Below are positions 10,628 through 18,638 of a DNA stretch of 64,000 nt, in pieces. Numbering within the stretch: position 1 is the first letter of the stretch; each line of letters opens with the position of its first letter. Below the pieces are notes generated by a model, which did no database searches, was not told where the DNA came from, and saw nothing but the letters and a program-made list of their open reading frames with translations. A program made the translations under genes and the position numbers. Origin of the DNA: Streptomyces sp. SW4 (GTDB taxonomy: Bacteria; Actinomycetota; Actinomycetes; Streptomycetales; Streptomycetaceae); the NCBI GenBank assembly GCA_003248315.1, contig QKWM01000004.1:1-64000 (forward strand), in the 5' to 3' direction.

Positions 10628-13600
10628 TCATCTCCCCCCGGGCGCCCCCTCCTCGACGGCGCCCGGCACCCCAGCCCCCGGGCCGCGCCGCCGGACGGCG
10701 GTCCCGGTGCGGCCCCGGCGTGCCAGGAGGTCCGCGAGCAGCTCCCCGGCGCGCGGAGCCACCGTCGGGTGCCCGGTCTGGGCGAGCTGCCGCAACAGCA
10801 GCTCGGCCGCGTCCAGATCACCGGTTCCCTCCCGGATCTGGGCGAGCAGCAGTCCCGCCTCCGGCGAGTGCTCGGGGTGCCCGGCGTCCAGCGCGTTGCG
10901 CAGGTGCCAGCACGCCGCGTCGTCGCGGTAGGTGCGGAAGCACAGCTGGCCCAGGTACACATGGGCCTCGGTCGAGTGGTCGGGGTGCCCCAGCTCGATG
11001 GCCCTGCGGTACAGGGCTGCGGCGCGCCGCACGTCCCCGTCGCAGTCGTGGAGCATCGCCAGCCTGACCACCGCCCGTGCCGCCGCGTCCGGGTCGCCGG
11101 AGTCGATCAGCCCCTCCAGCAGCCTCTTCGGCTCTGCGCGCAGGCCCCTGCCGACCAGACGGCCGGCCAGCTCGAAGGCGGCGTCCGTGGCGTACTCCGG
11201 GTCCCCGGTGTCCAGGGCCGTGCGGTACCAGTCGTCCACGTCCTCGACGGCGGCGCCGTCGTCCTCCGCCATCCGGGCCAGGTTGAGCGCGGCCTTCGCC
11301 CGGATCCGCGCACTGCTCGTCTCCAGGGCGCGCAGGAACGCCCGCCGCGCTGCGTCGGCGTCGCCCAGGCGCAGTTCGAGCAGGCCCAGATCGAGGGCGG
11401 CGATGTCCGCGTCCTGCGCCGCGTCCGTCGCGACACCCCGCGACCACGCCTGCCGGGCGCCCGCCAGGTCGCCCTCCTCGTTCCGGATCACGCCGAGTTG
11501 CAGCAGCGCCTCCCCCGCCCAGCGGGCCACGCCGCAGTCGGCGGCGGCCTCGAAGGCCTCGCACGCCTCACCGGTCCGGTTCTCCCACCGGAGGATCCAC
11601 GCCGTACCGAGCAGCGCCCGGGCCCGCACGTCCGGTTCGGCCGAGCCGGCGGCGGCGCGGTAGGCGGCCAGCGCGCCCGCCCAGTCCCCCAGGTCCCTGA
11701 GCCGGTCGCCCTGTTCGAGCAGGTCCTCGGGGCTGCGGGCGACGGACGCGCCGTCGTGGACCTCGGCCAGCTTCTCCATGCGGGCGTGCAGGTCGGGCAG
11801 GGTCGTCCGCATCAGCGCGGCGACGTCCGGCTGGTCCCACTCCGCGGCACGCTCCCAGGCCAGCAGGGCACCGGGCAGATCGCCGCGGGCCTCGCACAGC
11901 CCCGCCACCATGGCCCAGGCGCGCGGGGCGAGGACGGTGTGCCCGCTCGCGGCGACCTCGCGGAAGAGGTCCTCGGTCTCCTCGTCGACGACGGTGCGCC
12001 GCACCCGCATCATGCCCAGCTGGAAGAGCGCCACCGGCTTCTGGGTGTCGTCCCCGGACCGGGCCGCCACCCGCCAGGCCTCCTCGGCGCCCGAGATGTC
12101 CCCTTCCTTCTCCAGAACGTCGCCGAGGAGGAGGGCGGCACCGGAGCGGTGCGCCGGCCCGCCCGTCCCGATGACCTCCCGGAAGGCGTCCTTGGCCGCC
12201 GCGTCGGCGCCGAGCAGGCGTTTGGTCCTGCCGAGCCACAGCAGGGCTTCCGTCCGGTGCTCCTCGTGCGCCAGGGCCTTCTCGAAGGCGGCCGCCGCGT
12301 ACACCGGGGCGCCGAGGCGCTCCGCCTGGCAGCCGATCGCCAGGGACTCCTCGGGCGTGGCCCGGTCCAGCACCTCGACCCACAGGAAGTCCGGCACCGG
12401 CCCGGCGCCGGCCTCCTCGACCAGCTCCGGTGCCGCGGCCCACCGCTCGCCGCCCGCCGGGTGCGCCGAGGGACGGAGCAGTCCCGGCCGCCGACGACCG
12501 GGTCCACGGCCCAGGCCAGGCCCTCCTCGAACCGGTCGTCGCCGTCCGGCAGCGCGTCCAGCGCGGAAAGGTACGGCGGGAGCAGCCGGCGCAGTTCGTC
12601 CCGGGTCAGTCCGCGCACCAGCCCGGCCCGCCGGCAGTCGATCGCGGCCCGCACCAGCGAGACGCCGACCGGGTTGGCCGAGCGGGCGGTGTTGAGCCGG
12701 AGGACCATCTCCCGCGCCCGCGAGGCGCCGGCGGCGACCGCGGCGAAGCTCCGGGGGACCTCGCCGGTGCTGAAGTGCCAGACGGCTTCCGCCCGTTCGG
12801 CCTCGTCGAGTTCGAGCGGCAGGTGGACCAGGCACGCGGTGTGCAGGGCGGCCCGGGCGACCGGCCAGGGCTCCGCGCCGCCGCCCTCGAGGATCTCCCG
12901 GCATCTGCGTGCGGAGATGGTTCCCGCGGTGACCGCCCAGCCGCCGAGCCACTCCAGCAGCTCCGGCGTCAGCTCTTCCAGATCGGCCGGTGCGGGGTCG
13001 TCCAGCCAGACCAGGGCGGGCCGGCCGAAGCGGTCCGGGGGCCCGGGCAGGGAGCGCAGCCGCGCCAGCGCGGCGCCGTCCCGGGGGATCAGCACGGGGG
13101 TGTCCGCGGGGAACTCGGCGCGTACCGCCTCCACGGCCGACCGGGTCTTGCCCGCGCCGTCCTCTCCGTAGGCGAGGACGAACGGGTAGGGCGGGCCGTC
13201 GAGGGAGAGCATGCTGCGCATCTCCTCGTCGAAGTCGCCGCGGCCGATGTAGCCGTCGGTCGCGCCGGGCAGCGGCGGGGCCACCCCGACGTCGCTGTCG
13301 GCGAGTTCGCCGAGGCGCGGCGGGCGGTCGCCGGTCACCAGGCGCAGCAGCCCCGCGAGTTCGTCGGGCGGGCGCTGCTCGGTGCCGTCCAGGGCCCGGA
13401 CCAGCTCCTCGTGGCGGCGCCGCCAGGCCTCCACGGAGCCGAGGTCCCCGGGGAGGGCGATGCCGTTGGCGCGCGCGTGTTCCTGGCAGGCGAGCACGAG
13501 TTCGCGCACCAGCTCCCATCGCGGAGCGCGGCGGATCTTCCCGGCGAGCAGGGGGCTGAGCGTGCTGGCGGCGGGGCGTCCGGGCATGCGCCTTCTCAGG

Positions 13601-13694
13601 TCCCGAGGGACGGTGCGCCGGAGACGAACTTCAGCTCGCGCAGGCCGGCGCAGAAGCCGAGAAGCGGTTCGGGAGTGCCCGGTGCGGATGCCAT
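10628..13694 (-). CDS. HTH-NTPase-TPR protein, STAND-like (two frameshifts)
   Basis: About 1,021 residues. The N-terminus (about 15-75; PSLRDLRRRMPGRPAASTLS, WELVRELVLACQ) looks like the XRE-type HTH that often begins actinobacterial STAND proteins. The NTPase has Walker A YGEDGAGKTRS and a Walker B-like PALVWLDDP. The C-terminal half is a run of TPR-like repeats of 36-37 residues (for example AALYRRAIELGHPDHSTEAH, ACWHLRNALDAGHPEHSPEA). Frames change near 13607 and 12470. ATG 13694 has AGAGGAG six bases upstream. STAND ATPases act as switches in signalling or defence; the trigger here is not evident. It lacks the TGDA-type motifs found in the NLR protein at 18635-22839. Confidence 0.75.
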
Positions 13695-13894
13695 GCGTCT
13701 CCTCTGACCTGAGCGGAGCCGACGGGGTGTCATCAGCGTAGCCACGGGGGGCCGTCCGGGGAGCGGGCAGAGCTTTCGGGGTCGTTCGGAGTCGTTCGCC
13801 GTCCGGCACGGCGGGGTCCGCCGGGCCGCACGCTGGCGTGACAGGTCCCCGCGGTGCGCCGGATGCCCCGGGGCATGTTCAGGAAGGAGCCGGT

Positions 13895-14064
13895 ATGCCG
13901 CTGTTCGACCTCCGGTCCCTGGCCGTCCTCACCCTCGCCCTGCTCGCCGCCGCCGTCGTGGGCGGCCTGGTGCTCGCCGCCGGAGCCGGCTGGCCGGCCG
14001 CCCTGCTGGCCGCCGGCGGGCGGCCTGGGGGGTGGTGACGGGACTGCCGTCGCTGCTGCGGTGA
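13895..14064 (+). CDS. Small membrane protein of about 56 residues (one frameshift)
   Basis: ATG 13895 follows AGGAAGGAG. The product begins MPLFDLRSLAVLTLALLAAA and has one or two hydrophobic helices. As printed, the frame stops at 14036; one extra G near 14022 gives AAWGVVTGLPSLLR and a stop at 14062, which fits a helix-loop-helix membrane protein. It diverges from the STAND gene. Function unknown. Confidence 0.6.
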
Positions 14065-14158
14065 ACGGTGGCGGGGCGGGTGTGCGCGCGGGTGTGCGCG
14101 GGGCGCCGGGTGGCCCGGTGCAGGGACGCCGGGCGCGCGGTGCATGGGCGCCGGGAGC

Positions 14159-14227
14159 GCGGGAGCGCCCGGAGTGCGGGAGCACCGGGAGTGCGGGGAG
14201 CGCCCGGAGCGCGGGAGCGCCGGGCGG
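14159..14227. repeat. Four imperfect 17-18 bp tandem repeats in a 370-bp intergenic stretch
   Basis: Units begin at 14159, 14176, 14193 and 14211, consensus GCGGGAGCGCCCGGAGT. The whole gap 14065-14436 is extremely GC-rich with repeated GCGGGTGTGCGCG and GCGCCGG words and no credible gene. The TetR start follows it. Confidence 0.6.
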
Positions 14228-14436
14228 GTGTGCGCATGGGCTCCGGGTGGCGCCTGGGGCGTACGCGGGGGCGCCCGGAGCAGCGCGCGCTGAGGCGCCG
14301 GAGGACAGCGTGCCCGGGGCGCCGGAGGGCCGCGTGCGCGGGCCGCCGGTCGGTTGTGGGCGTCGGGGGCCGGGGGCCGTGGGCTGGGTACTCTGGGCCG
14401 CTGCCTGGTATCCGCAGGCTTCTTGGAGGTCGCCCG

Positions 14437-15030
14437 ATGCCCCGCGCAGGTCTCACACCCGAGCGCATCACCCAGGCCGCCGCCGAGCTGGCCGACGAGG
14501 CCGGGTTCGCCGGCGTCAGCCTGTCGGCCCTGGCCCGCCGCTTCGGGGTCAGGGACGCGAGCCTGTACTCGCACGTCCGCAGCCTCGACGACCTGCGCAC
14601 CCGGCTCGCCCTGTACGCGGGCGGCGAGCTGATCGACCGGATCGCCGCGGCCGTGGCGGGGCGGACCGGAAGGGACGCGCTCGTCGCGTTCGCGGGCGCC
14701 TACCGGGCGTACGCCCTCGCGCACCCGGGCCGGTACGCGGCCACGCAGATCCGCGTCGACCGGGAACTGGCCGCCGGCTCCCCCGTGCTGCGCCGCACCG
14801 CCGAGGTCACCTACGGCCTGCTGCGCGGCTACGGGCTGCGGGAGCCCGACCTGACCGACGCGGTCCGGCTGCTGCGCAGCACCTTCCACGGCTACTGCGC
14901 GCTGGAGGCCGCCGGAGGCTTCGGCGACCCGCGTGACGTGCAGGCGTCCTGGGACAAGGCGGTGGAGGCGCTGCACGCGGCGCTGGAGCACTGGCCGCGC
15001 GAGGCCGCTACGCCCCGGCGTCCCGGCTGA
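14437..15030 (+). CDS. TetR/AcrR family transcriptional regulator
   Basis: An intact 197-residue protein. The N-terminal HTH spans about residues 8-55 (RITQAAAELADEAGFAGVSL, RRFGVRDASLYSHVRSLDDL). The C-terminal ligand domain resembles the WHG/TetR_C_33 group (AYRAYALAHPGRYAA, LLRSTFHGYCALEAAGGFG). TTGGAGG lies about nine bases before the ATG. It overlaps the convergent PEP-mutase-like gene by 23 bases. Adjacent genes give no clear target. Confidence 0.88.
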   Translation: MPRAGLTPERITQAAAELADEAGFAGVSLSALARRFGVRDASLYSHVRSLDDLRTRLALYAGGELIDRIAAAVAGRTGRDALVAFAGAYRAYALAHPGRYAATQIRVDRELAAGSPVLRRTAEVTYGLLRGYGLREPDLTDAVRLLRSTFHGYCALEAAGGFGDPRDVQASWDKAVEALHAALEHWPREAATPRRPG

Positions 15031-15789
15031 GGGCCTGCACCTCCGCGTACGTCGGGACGCTCCCGCCGGGCGCCCGGCCGGCCCGGATTCCGGCCACCGT
15101 CTCCAGGGCGGCGCCGAGGGCCCGCCGGTACAGCAGCGAGCCGAGGCTGACCCGGCGCACGCCGAGGTCCGCGAGGTGCGCGAGCGTGGGCCCGCCGGGG
15201 GTGTAGAGGATGTTGAGGGGCGCGTCGAACCGGCCGACGAGCGCCGCGATCCGCCCGGGGTCGGTGAGGCCGGGGACGAAGAGCCCGTCGGCCCCGGCCT
15301 GCCGGTACAGCTCCAGGCGGCGCAGCGTCTCCCGTGCGGCGCCCTCCGCGTCCCGGCCGCCGTCGCCGAGCCAGTACGTGTCCGTGCGGGCGTTGACGAA
15401 GAGACCGGGGGCGGCCGCCTTGACGGCGGCGATCTTGGCGGCGTGCCGGCGGGCGGGCCGAGCCCGTCCTCCAGGTTGATCCCGGCGGCGCCGACCGCGG
15501 CGAGGTGGCGGGCGAACTCGGCCACCTCGCCGGGGTCCTCGCTGAAGCCGCCCTCGGCGTCGACGGAGAGCAGGAACGGCTCCGAGCCGAGGGTCAGGGC
15601 GAGCCCGAGGGTGTGCTCCCGGGTCGCCGCCGCCCCGTCGGGCAGCCCGGCGGCCGCCGCGACGGCGAGGCTCGTCGTGCCGATCGCCCGGAAGCCCTGC
15701 GCCGCGAGGGCGGTCGCGGAGGCGTGGTCCCAGGCGTTGGGGAGCAGCAGGGGCTCGTCGGTGTGGTGGAGGGCCGCGAAGTCGGTCAT
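15008..15789 (-). CDS. Isocitrate lyase/PEP mutase family protein (one frameshift)
   Basis: About 260 residues with a TIM-barrel layout: LPNAWDHASA, GTTSLAVAAAAGLPDG, the Mg-binding LLSVDAEGGF segment, GINLEDG, FVNARTDTYWLG, GADGLFVPGLTD and a C-terminal RRVSLGSLLYR. This set is typical of the ICL/PEPM superfamily, which cleaves or forms C-C or P-C bonds of 2-hydroxy or 2-oxo acids. The lyase-specific KKCGH-type Cys motif is absent, so it is neither a classical isocitrate lyase nor a clear methylisocitrate lyase. The frame changes near 15462 (GCCCGCCCG needs one C). Exact reaction unknown. Confidence 0.8.
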
Positions 15790-15920
15790 GCGCCAACGCT
15801 AGGCGGGCGTCGGTTCGGTGACGGCCGAACAGTTCGCGCCGGCCGGGGTCGCCGGTGGATACCGGGGTACACGAGCGTCACGTTTCTCTCACACCCGATC
15901 TCTCACCCGCGAGGGGTGTC

Positions 15921-16458
15921 ATGGCGCAGACCGGGCAGCACGCCGACGACCGGCCGGGGCGCAGACGGCGGGACGGCCTGTGGGCCGTCGGACTGACCGC
16001 CCTGGCCGTGGGGTTCGTCCTGCGGCTGGTGTCCGACGGTGCGTCGGCGTGGCCGTACGCCGCGGTGGGGCCGCCTCGGCGGCCGCCTGGCTGGTGTGGC
16101 TGGTCCGCCGCCGGCGGCGGCACGACGCCGCGGCCGCCGGGACGGAGCGGGACGACGTGCCCGCCATGGAGCGGCAGATCCTCCAGGGCGCGCCGCCGCC
16201 CGGGATCCGGAGCGGCGGCGGGCGATGGCGGCGCTGGTGGACACCCGGCGGCGGACGCTGCGCCGCCACCGCTGGTGGGCGTTCCCCCTGCCGGCGCTGA
16301 TCTTCTTCGGCACGTCCGCCCTGTGGTTCGCCGCCGGCTCCGTGACGGCGGGCGCCTCGATGCTGGCGCCGGCGGTGGTGTTCCTGGGCTGGCTGACCTG
16401 GCACCACCGCCGTTTCGACCGCCGTCTGACGCGGATGCGGCGCCGGCTGCAGAGCTGA
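15921..16458 (+). CDS. Hypothetical membrane protein (two frameshifts)
   Basis: About 178 residues. An Arg-rich N-terminus leads to a pair of helices near residues 20-65 (GLWAVGLTALAVGFVLRLVS, AAWLVWLV), then a charged segment (ERRRAMAALVDTRRRTLRRH) and a second pair near 115-160 (WWAFPLPALIFFGTSALWFA). Frames change near 16066 and 16203, one base each. ATG 15921 follows GAGGGGTG. I recognise no family; it could be a small sensor or scaffold. Convergent with the GH43 gene, eight bases apart. Confidence 0.65.
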
Positions 16459-16465
16459 GCGGCCG

Positions 16466-17569
16466 TCAGCGCGGTTCGGTGTCGGCGACGGGGACGCCGA
16501 AGTCGGGGGTGCCGTCCGGCTTCCAGTGCAGGACCTGGACCCGGGTGTGCCGGTTGGGGTCGTGGAGCGGGTCGCCCACGATCTCCTTGTACGGGCGGGC
16601 GTGGTAGACGAGGACGTCGGTGCGGCCGTCCTCGGCGACGGTGAAGCAGTTGTGCCCGGGGCCGTACTGCCGGGTGGTGTCGTTGCTGGTGAAGACGGGC
16701 ACCGGCGACTTCGCCCAGGCGGCCGGGTCCAGGAGGTCGGCGTCGGCGCGGGCCGTCAGCAGACCCATGCAGTAGTTGGCGTCGGTGGCGCTGGCGGAGT
16801 AGGTCATGAACAGCCGCCCGTTGCGGGCGATGACGGACGGCCCCTCGTTGACCTTGAACCCGACGCACTCCCAGTCGTACTCGGGCGTGGACAGCCGCAC
16901 CTGCGGGCCTTTCAGGGTCCACGGGTTCGCCATCTCCGACAGCCACAGGGCGGTGTTGTTGTCCATGCCGGGCTCGTGCTGCGCCCAGGCCAGGTAGCGG
17001 GTGCCGCGGTGGGTGAAGGTGGTGGCGTCGAGGGAGAAGGTCTCCCAGGCGGTCCTGAGCTGCCCCTTCTCCACCCAGGTGCCGCGGAACGGGTCGGGGT
17101 GGGTGTTCTCCAGGACCCACATGCGGATGTCCCAGACGCTCTCCGCGGGCGCGGCGGCGAAGTAGACGTACCACCTGCCGTCGATGTGGTGGATCTCCGG
17201 CGCCCAGATGTGCGCTCCCATGGCGCCGGTGGCGTGCCGCCGCCAGATGACGGCCTCACCGGCGGTCGTGAGGCCGTTCAGGGTGCGGGAGCGGCGCAGG
17301 ACGATGCGGTCGTACTCGGGGCTGGTCGCCGTGAAGTAGTACCGGCCGTCGCGGTGGCGGTGGATGTGCGGGTCGGCGCGGTTGCGGACGAGGGGGTTGA
17401 CGTAGGGGGTGGCCGGCCCCGGACGGCCACCCCGCGCGGCGGCGGGTGCGGCAGCGGCGTGCGCGGCGGCGGGGACGGCCGCCAGGGCACCGGCGGCACC
17501 GGCGGCGGCGACCCCCTTCAACAGCAGGCGCCGGCCGGGGACTTCGGGCAGATCATGGGCACGGGTCAT
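16466..17569 (-). CDS. Tat-exported glycoside hydrolase family 43, arabinanase/arabinofuranosidase-like
   Basis: An intact 367-residue protein. The signal is of Tat type (GRRLLLKGVAAAGAAGALAA) with an Ala-rich c-region. The mature protein opens NPLVRNRADPHIHRHRDGRY, where Asp of ADPH is the GH43 base; WAPEIHHIDGRWYVYFAA and a later NEGPSVIARNGRLFMTYSAS supply the other conserved acids. GH43 enzymes release arabinose or xylose from arabinan or arabinoxylan outside the cell. The exact specificity cannot be fixed by eye. It is transcribed from a region with repeated CGAACG words that may be its operator. Confidence 0.85.
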   Translation of the reverse strand: MTRAHDLPEVPGRRLLLKGVAAAGAAGALAAVPAAAHAAAAPAAARGGRPGPATPYVNPLVRNRADPHIHRHRDGRYYFTATSPEYDRIVLRRSRTLNGLTTAGEAVIWRRHATGAMGAHIWAPEIHHIDGRWYVYFAAAPAESVWDIRMWVLENTHPDPFRGTWVEKGQLRTAWETFSLDATTFTHRGTRYLAWAQHEPGMDNNTALWLSEMANPWTLKGPQVRLSTPEYDWECVGFKVNEGPSVIARNGRLFMTYSASATDANYCMGLLTARADADLLDPAAWAKSPVPVFTSNDTTRQYGPGHNCFTVAEDGRTDVLVYHARPYKEIVGDPLHDPNRHTRVQVLHWKPDGTPDFGVPVADTEPR

Positions 17570-17620
17570 GCGGGCTGCCTCTCGAAGCGCGGGGGCGACG
17601 GCCGGTTTCGGCGAGCCGGC

Positions 17621-17667
17621 CGAACGCCAATATTCGATATACCGAACGCCATCTGAAATGGCGAACG
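17621..17667. promoter_or_regulatory. Candidate operator upstream of the GH43 gene
   Basis: CGAACGCC occurs at 17621 and 17643 (22 bp apart, two helical turns), with another CGAACG at 17662. An imperfect palindrome TTCG-N6-CGAA covers 17633-17646, and GCCAT-N5-ATGGC covers 17648-17662. This AT-richer block stands out from its surroundings. Its place just upstream of the arabinanase-like gene suggests sugar-responsive repression (inference). Confidence 0.5.
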
Positions 17668-17723
17668 ACGGAAAGGTAAGGGCGTGACGGGAGGAGGTCA
17701 ACGGGTTCGGCTAGCGTCGAGTC

Positions 17724-18638
17724 ATGACCAGCGACTTCGCCGACGCCCTCGCCGCCGGCCCGCTCGTGCTCGACGGCGGCATGTCCAACCAGCTGGAGGC
17801 GGACGGCCACGACCTGAGCGACGCCCTGTGGTCCGCGCGGCTGCTCGCCGACCGCCCGGAGGCGATCACCGCCGCCCACCTCGCCTACTTCGAGGCGGGC
17901 GCGGACGTGGCGATCACCGCGAGCTACCAGGCCACGTTCGAGGGCTTCGCCGCGCGGGGCGTCGACGCCGGCCGGACGGCGGACCTGCTCGCCCTCAGCG
18001 TGACGCTGGCCCGCGACGCGGCCCGGCAGGCCCGCACCCGGCGCCCGCTGTGGGTGGCCGCCTCGGTCGGCCCGTACGGTGCGATGCTCGCCGACGGCTC
18101 GGAGTACCGGGGCCGGTACGGACTCACCGTCGCCGAACTGGAGCGCTTCCACCGTCCCCGCCTGGAGGTGCTCGCGGCGGCCGCCCCCGACGTCCTCGCC
18201 CTGGAGACGGTCCCCGACACCGACGAGGCGGCGGCCCTGCTCCGGGCGGTGCGCGGCCTCGGCGTCCCGGCCTGGCTGTCGTACTCGGTCACCGGCGACC
18301 GCACCCGCGCCGGCCAGCCCCTGGAGGAGGCCTTCGCCCTCGCCGCCGACGCGGAGGAGGTCGTCGCGGTCGGCGTGAACTGCTGCGCCCCGGAGGACGT
18401 GGACGCCGCCCTGGCCGTCGCGGCCCGGACGACGGGCAAGCCGCTCGTGGCCTACCCCAACAGCGGCGAGGCCTGGGACGCCGGCTCCCGCTCCTGGACC
18501 GGCCGCTCCACCTTCACCCCCGAACAGGTGTCCCGCTGGCGCTCGTCCGGCGCCCGCCTGATCGGCGGCTGCTGCCGGGTGGGCCCGGAGGCCGTGCGGA
18601 GCATCAGCCGCACGGTCGTGGGCACCGGGCCGCGCTAG
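17724..18638 (+). CDS. mmuM: Homocysteine S-methyltransferase
   Basis: An intact 304-residue zinc enzyme. The opening LVLDGGMSNQLE, the zinc ligand VGVNCC and the C-terminal pair LIGGCCRVGPEA are the three Cys sites of the Hcy-binding family. DALWSARLL and ASVGPYGAML are typical of the MmuM branch, which makes methionine from homocysteine with S-methylmethionine (or S-adenosylmethionine) as donor. Cytoplasmic. Its TAG stop shares the tetranucleotide CTAG with the stop of the convergent NLR gene. Confidence 0.9.
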   Translation: MTSDFADALAAGPLVLDGGMSNQLEADGHDLSDALWSARLLADRPEAITAAHLAYFEAGADVAITASYQATFEGFAARGVDAGRTADLLALSVTLARDAARQARTRRPLWVAASVGPYGAMLADGSEYRGRYGLTVAELERFHRPRLEVLAAAAPDVLALETVPDTDEAAALLRAVRGLGVPAWLSYSVTGDRTRAGQPLEEAFALAADAEEVVAVGVNCCAPEDVDAALAVAARTTGKPLVAYPNSGEAWDAGSRSWTGRSTFTPEQVSRWRSSGARLIGGCCRVGPEAVRSISRTVVGTGPR

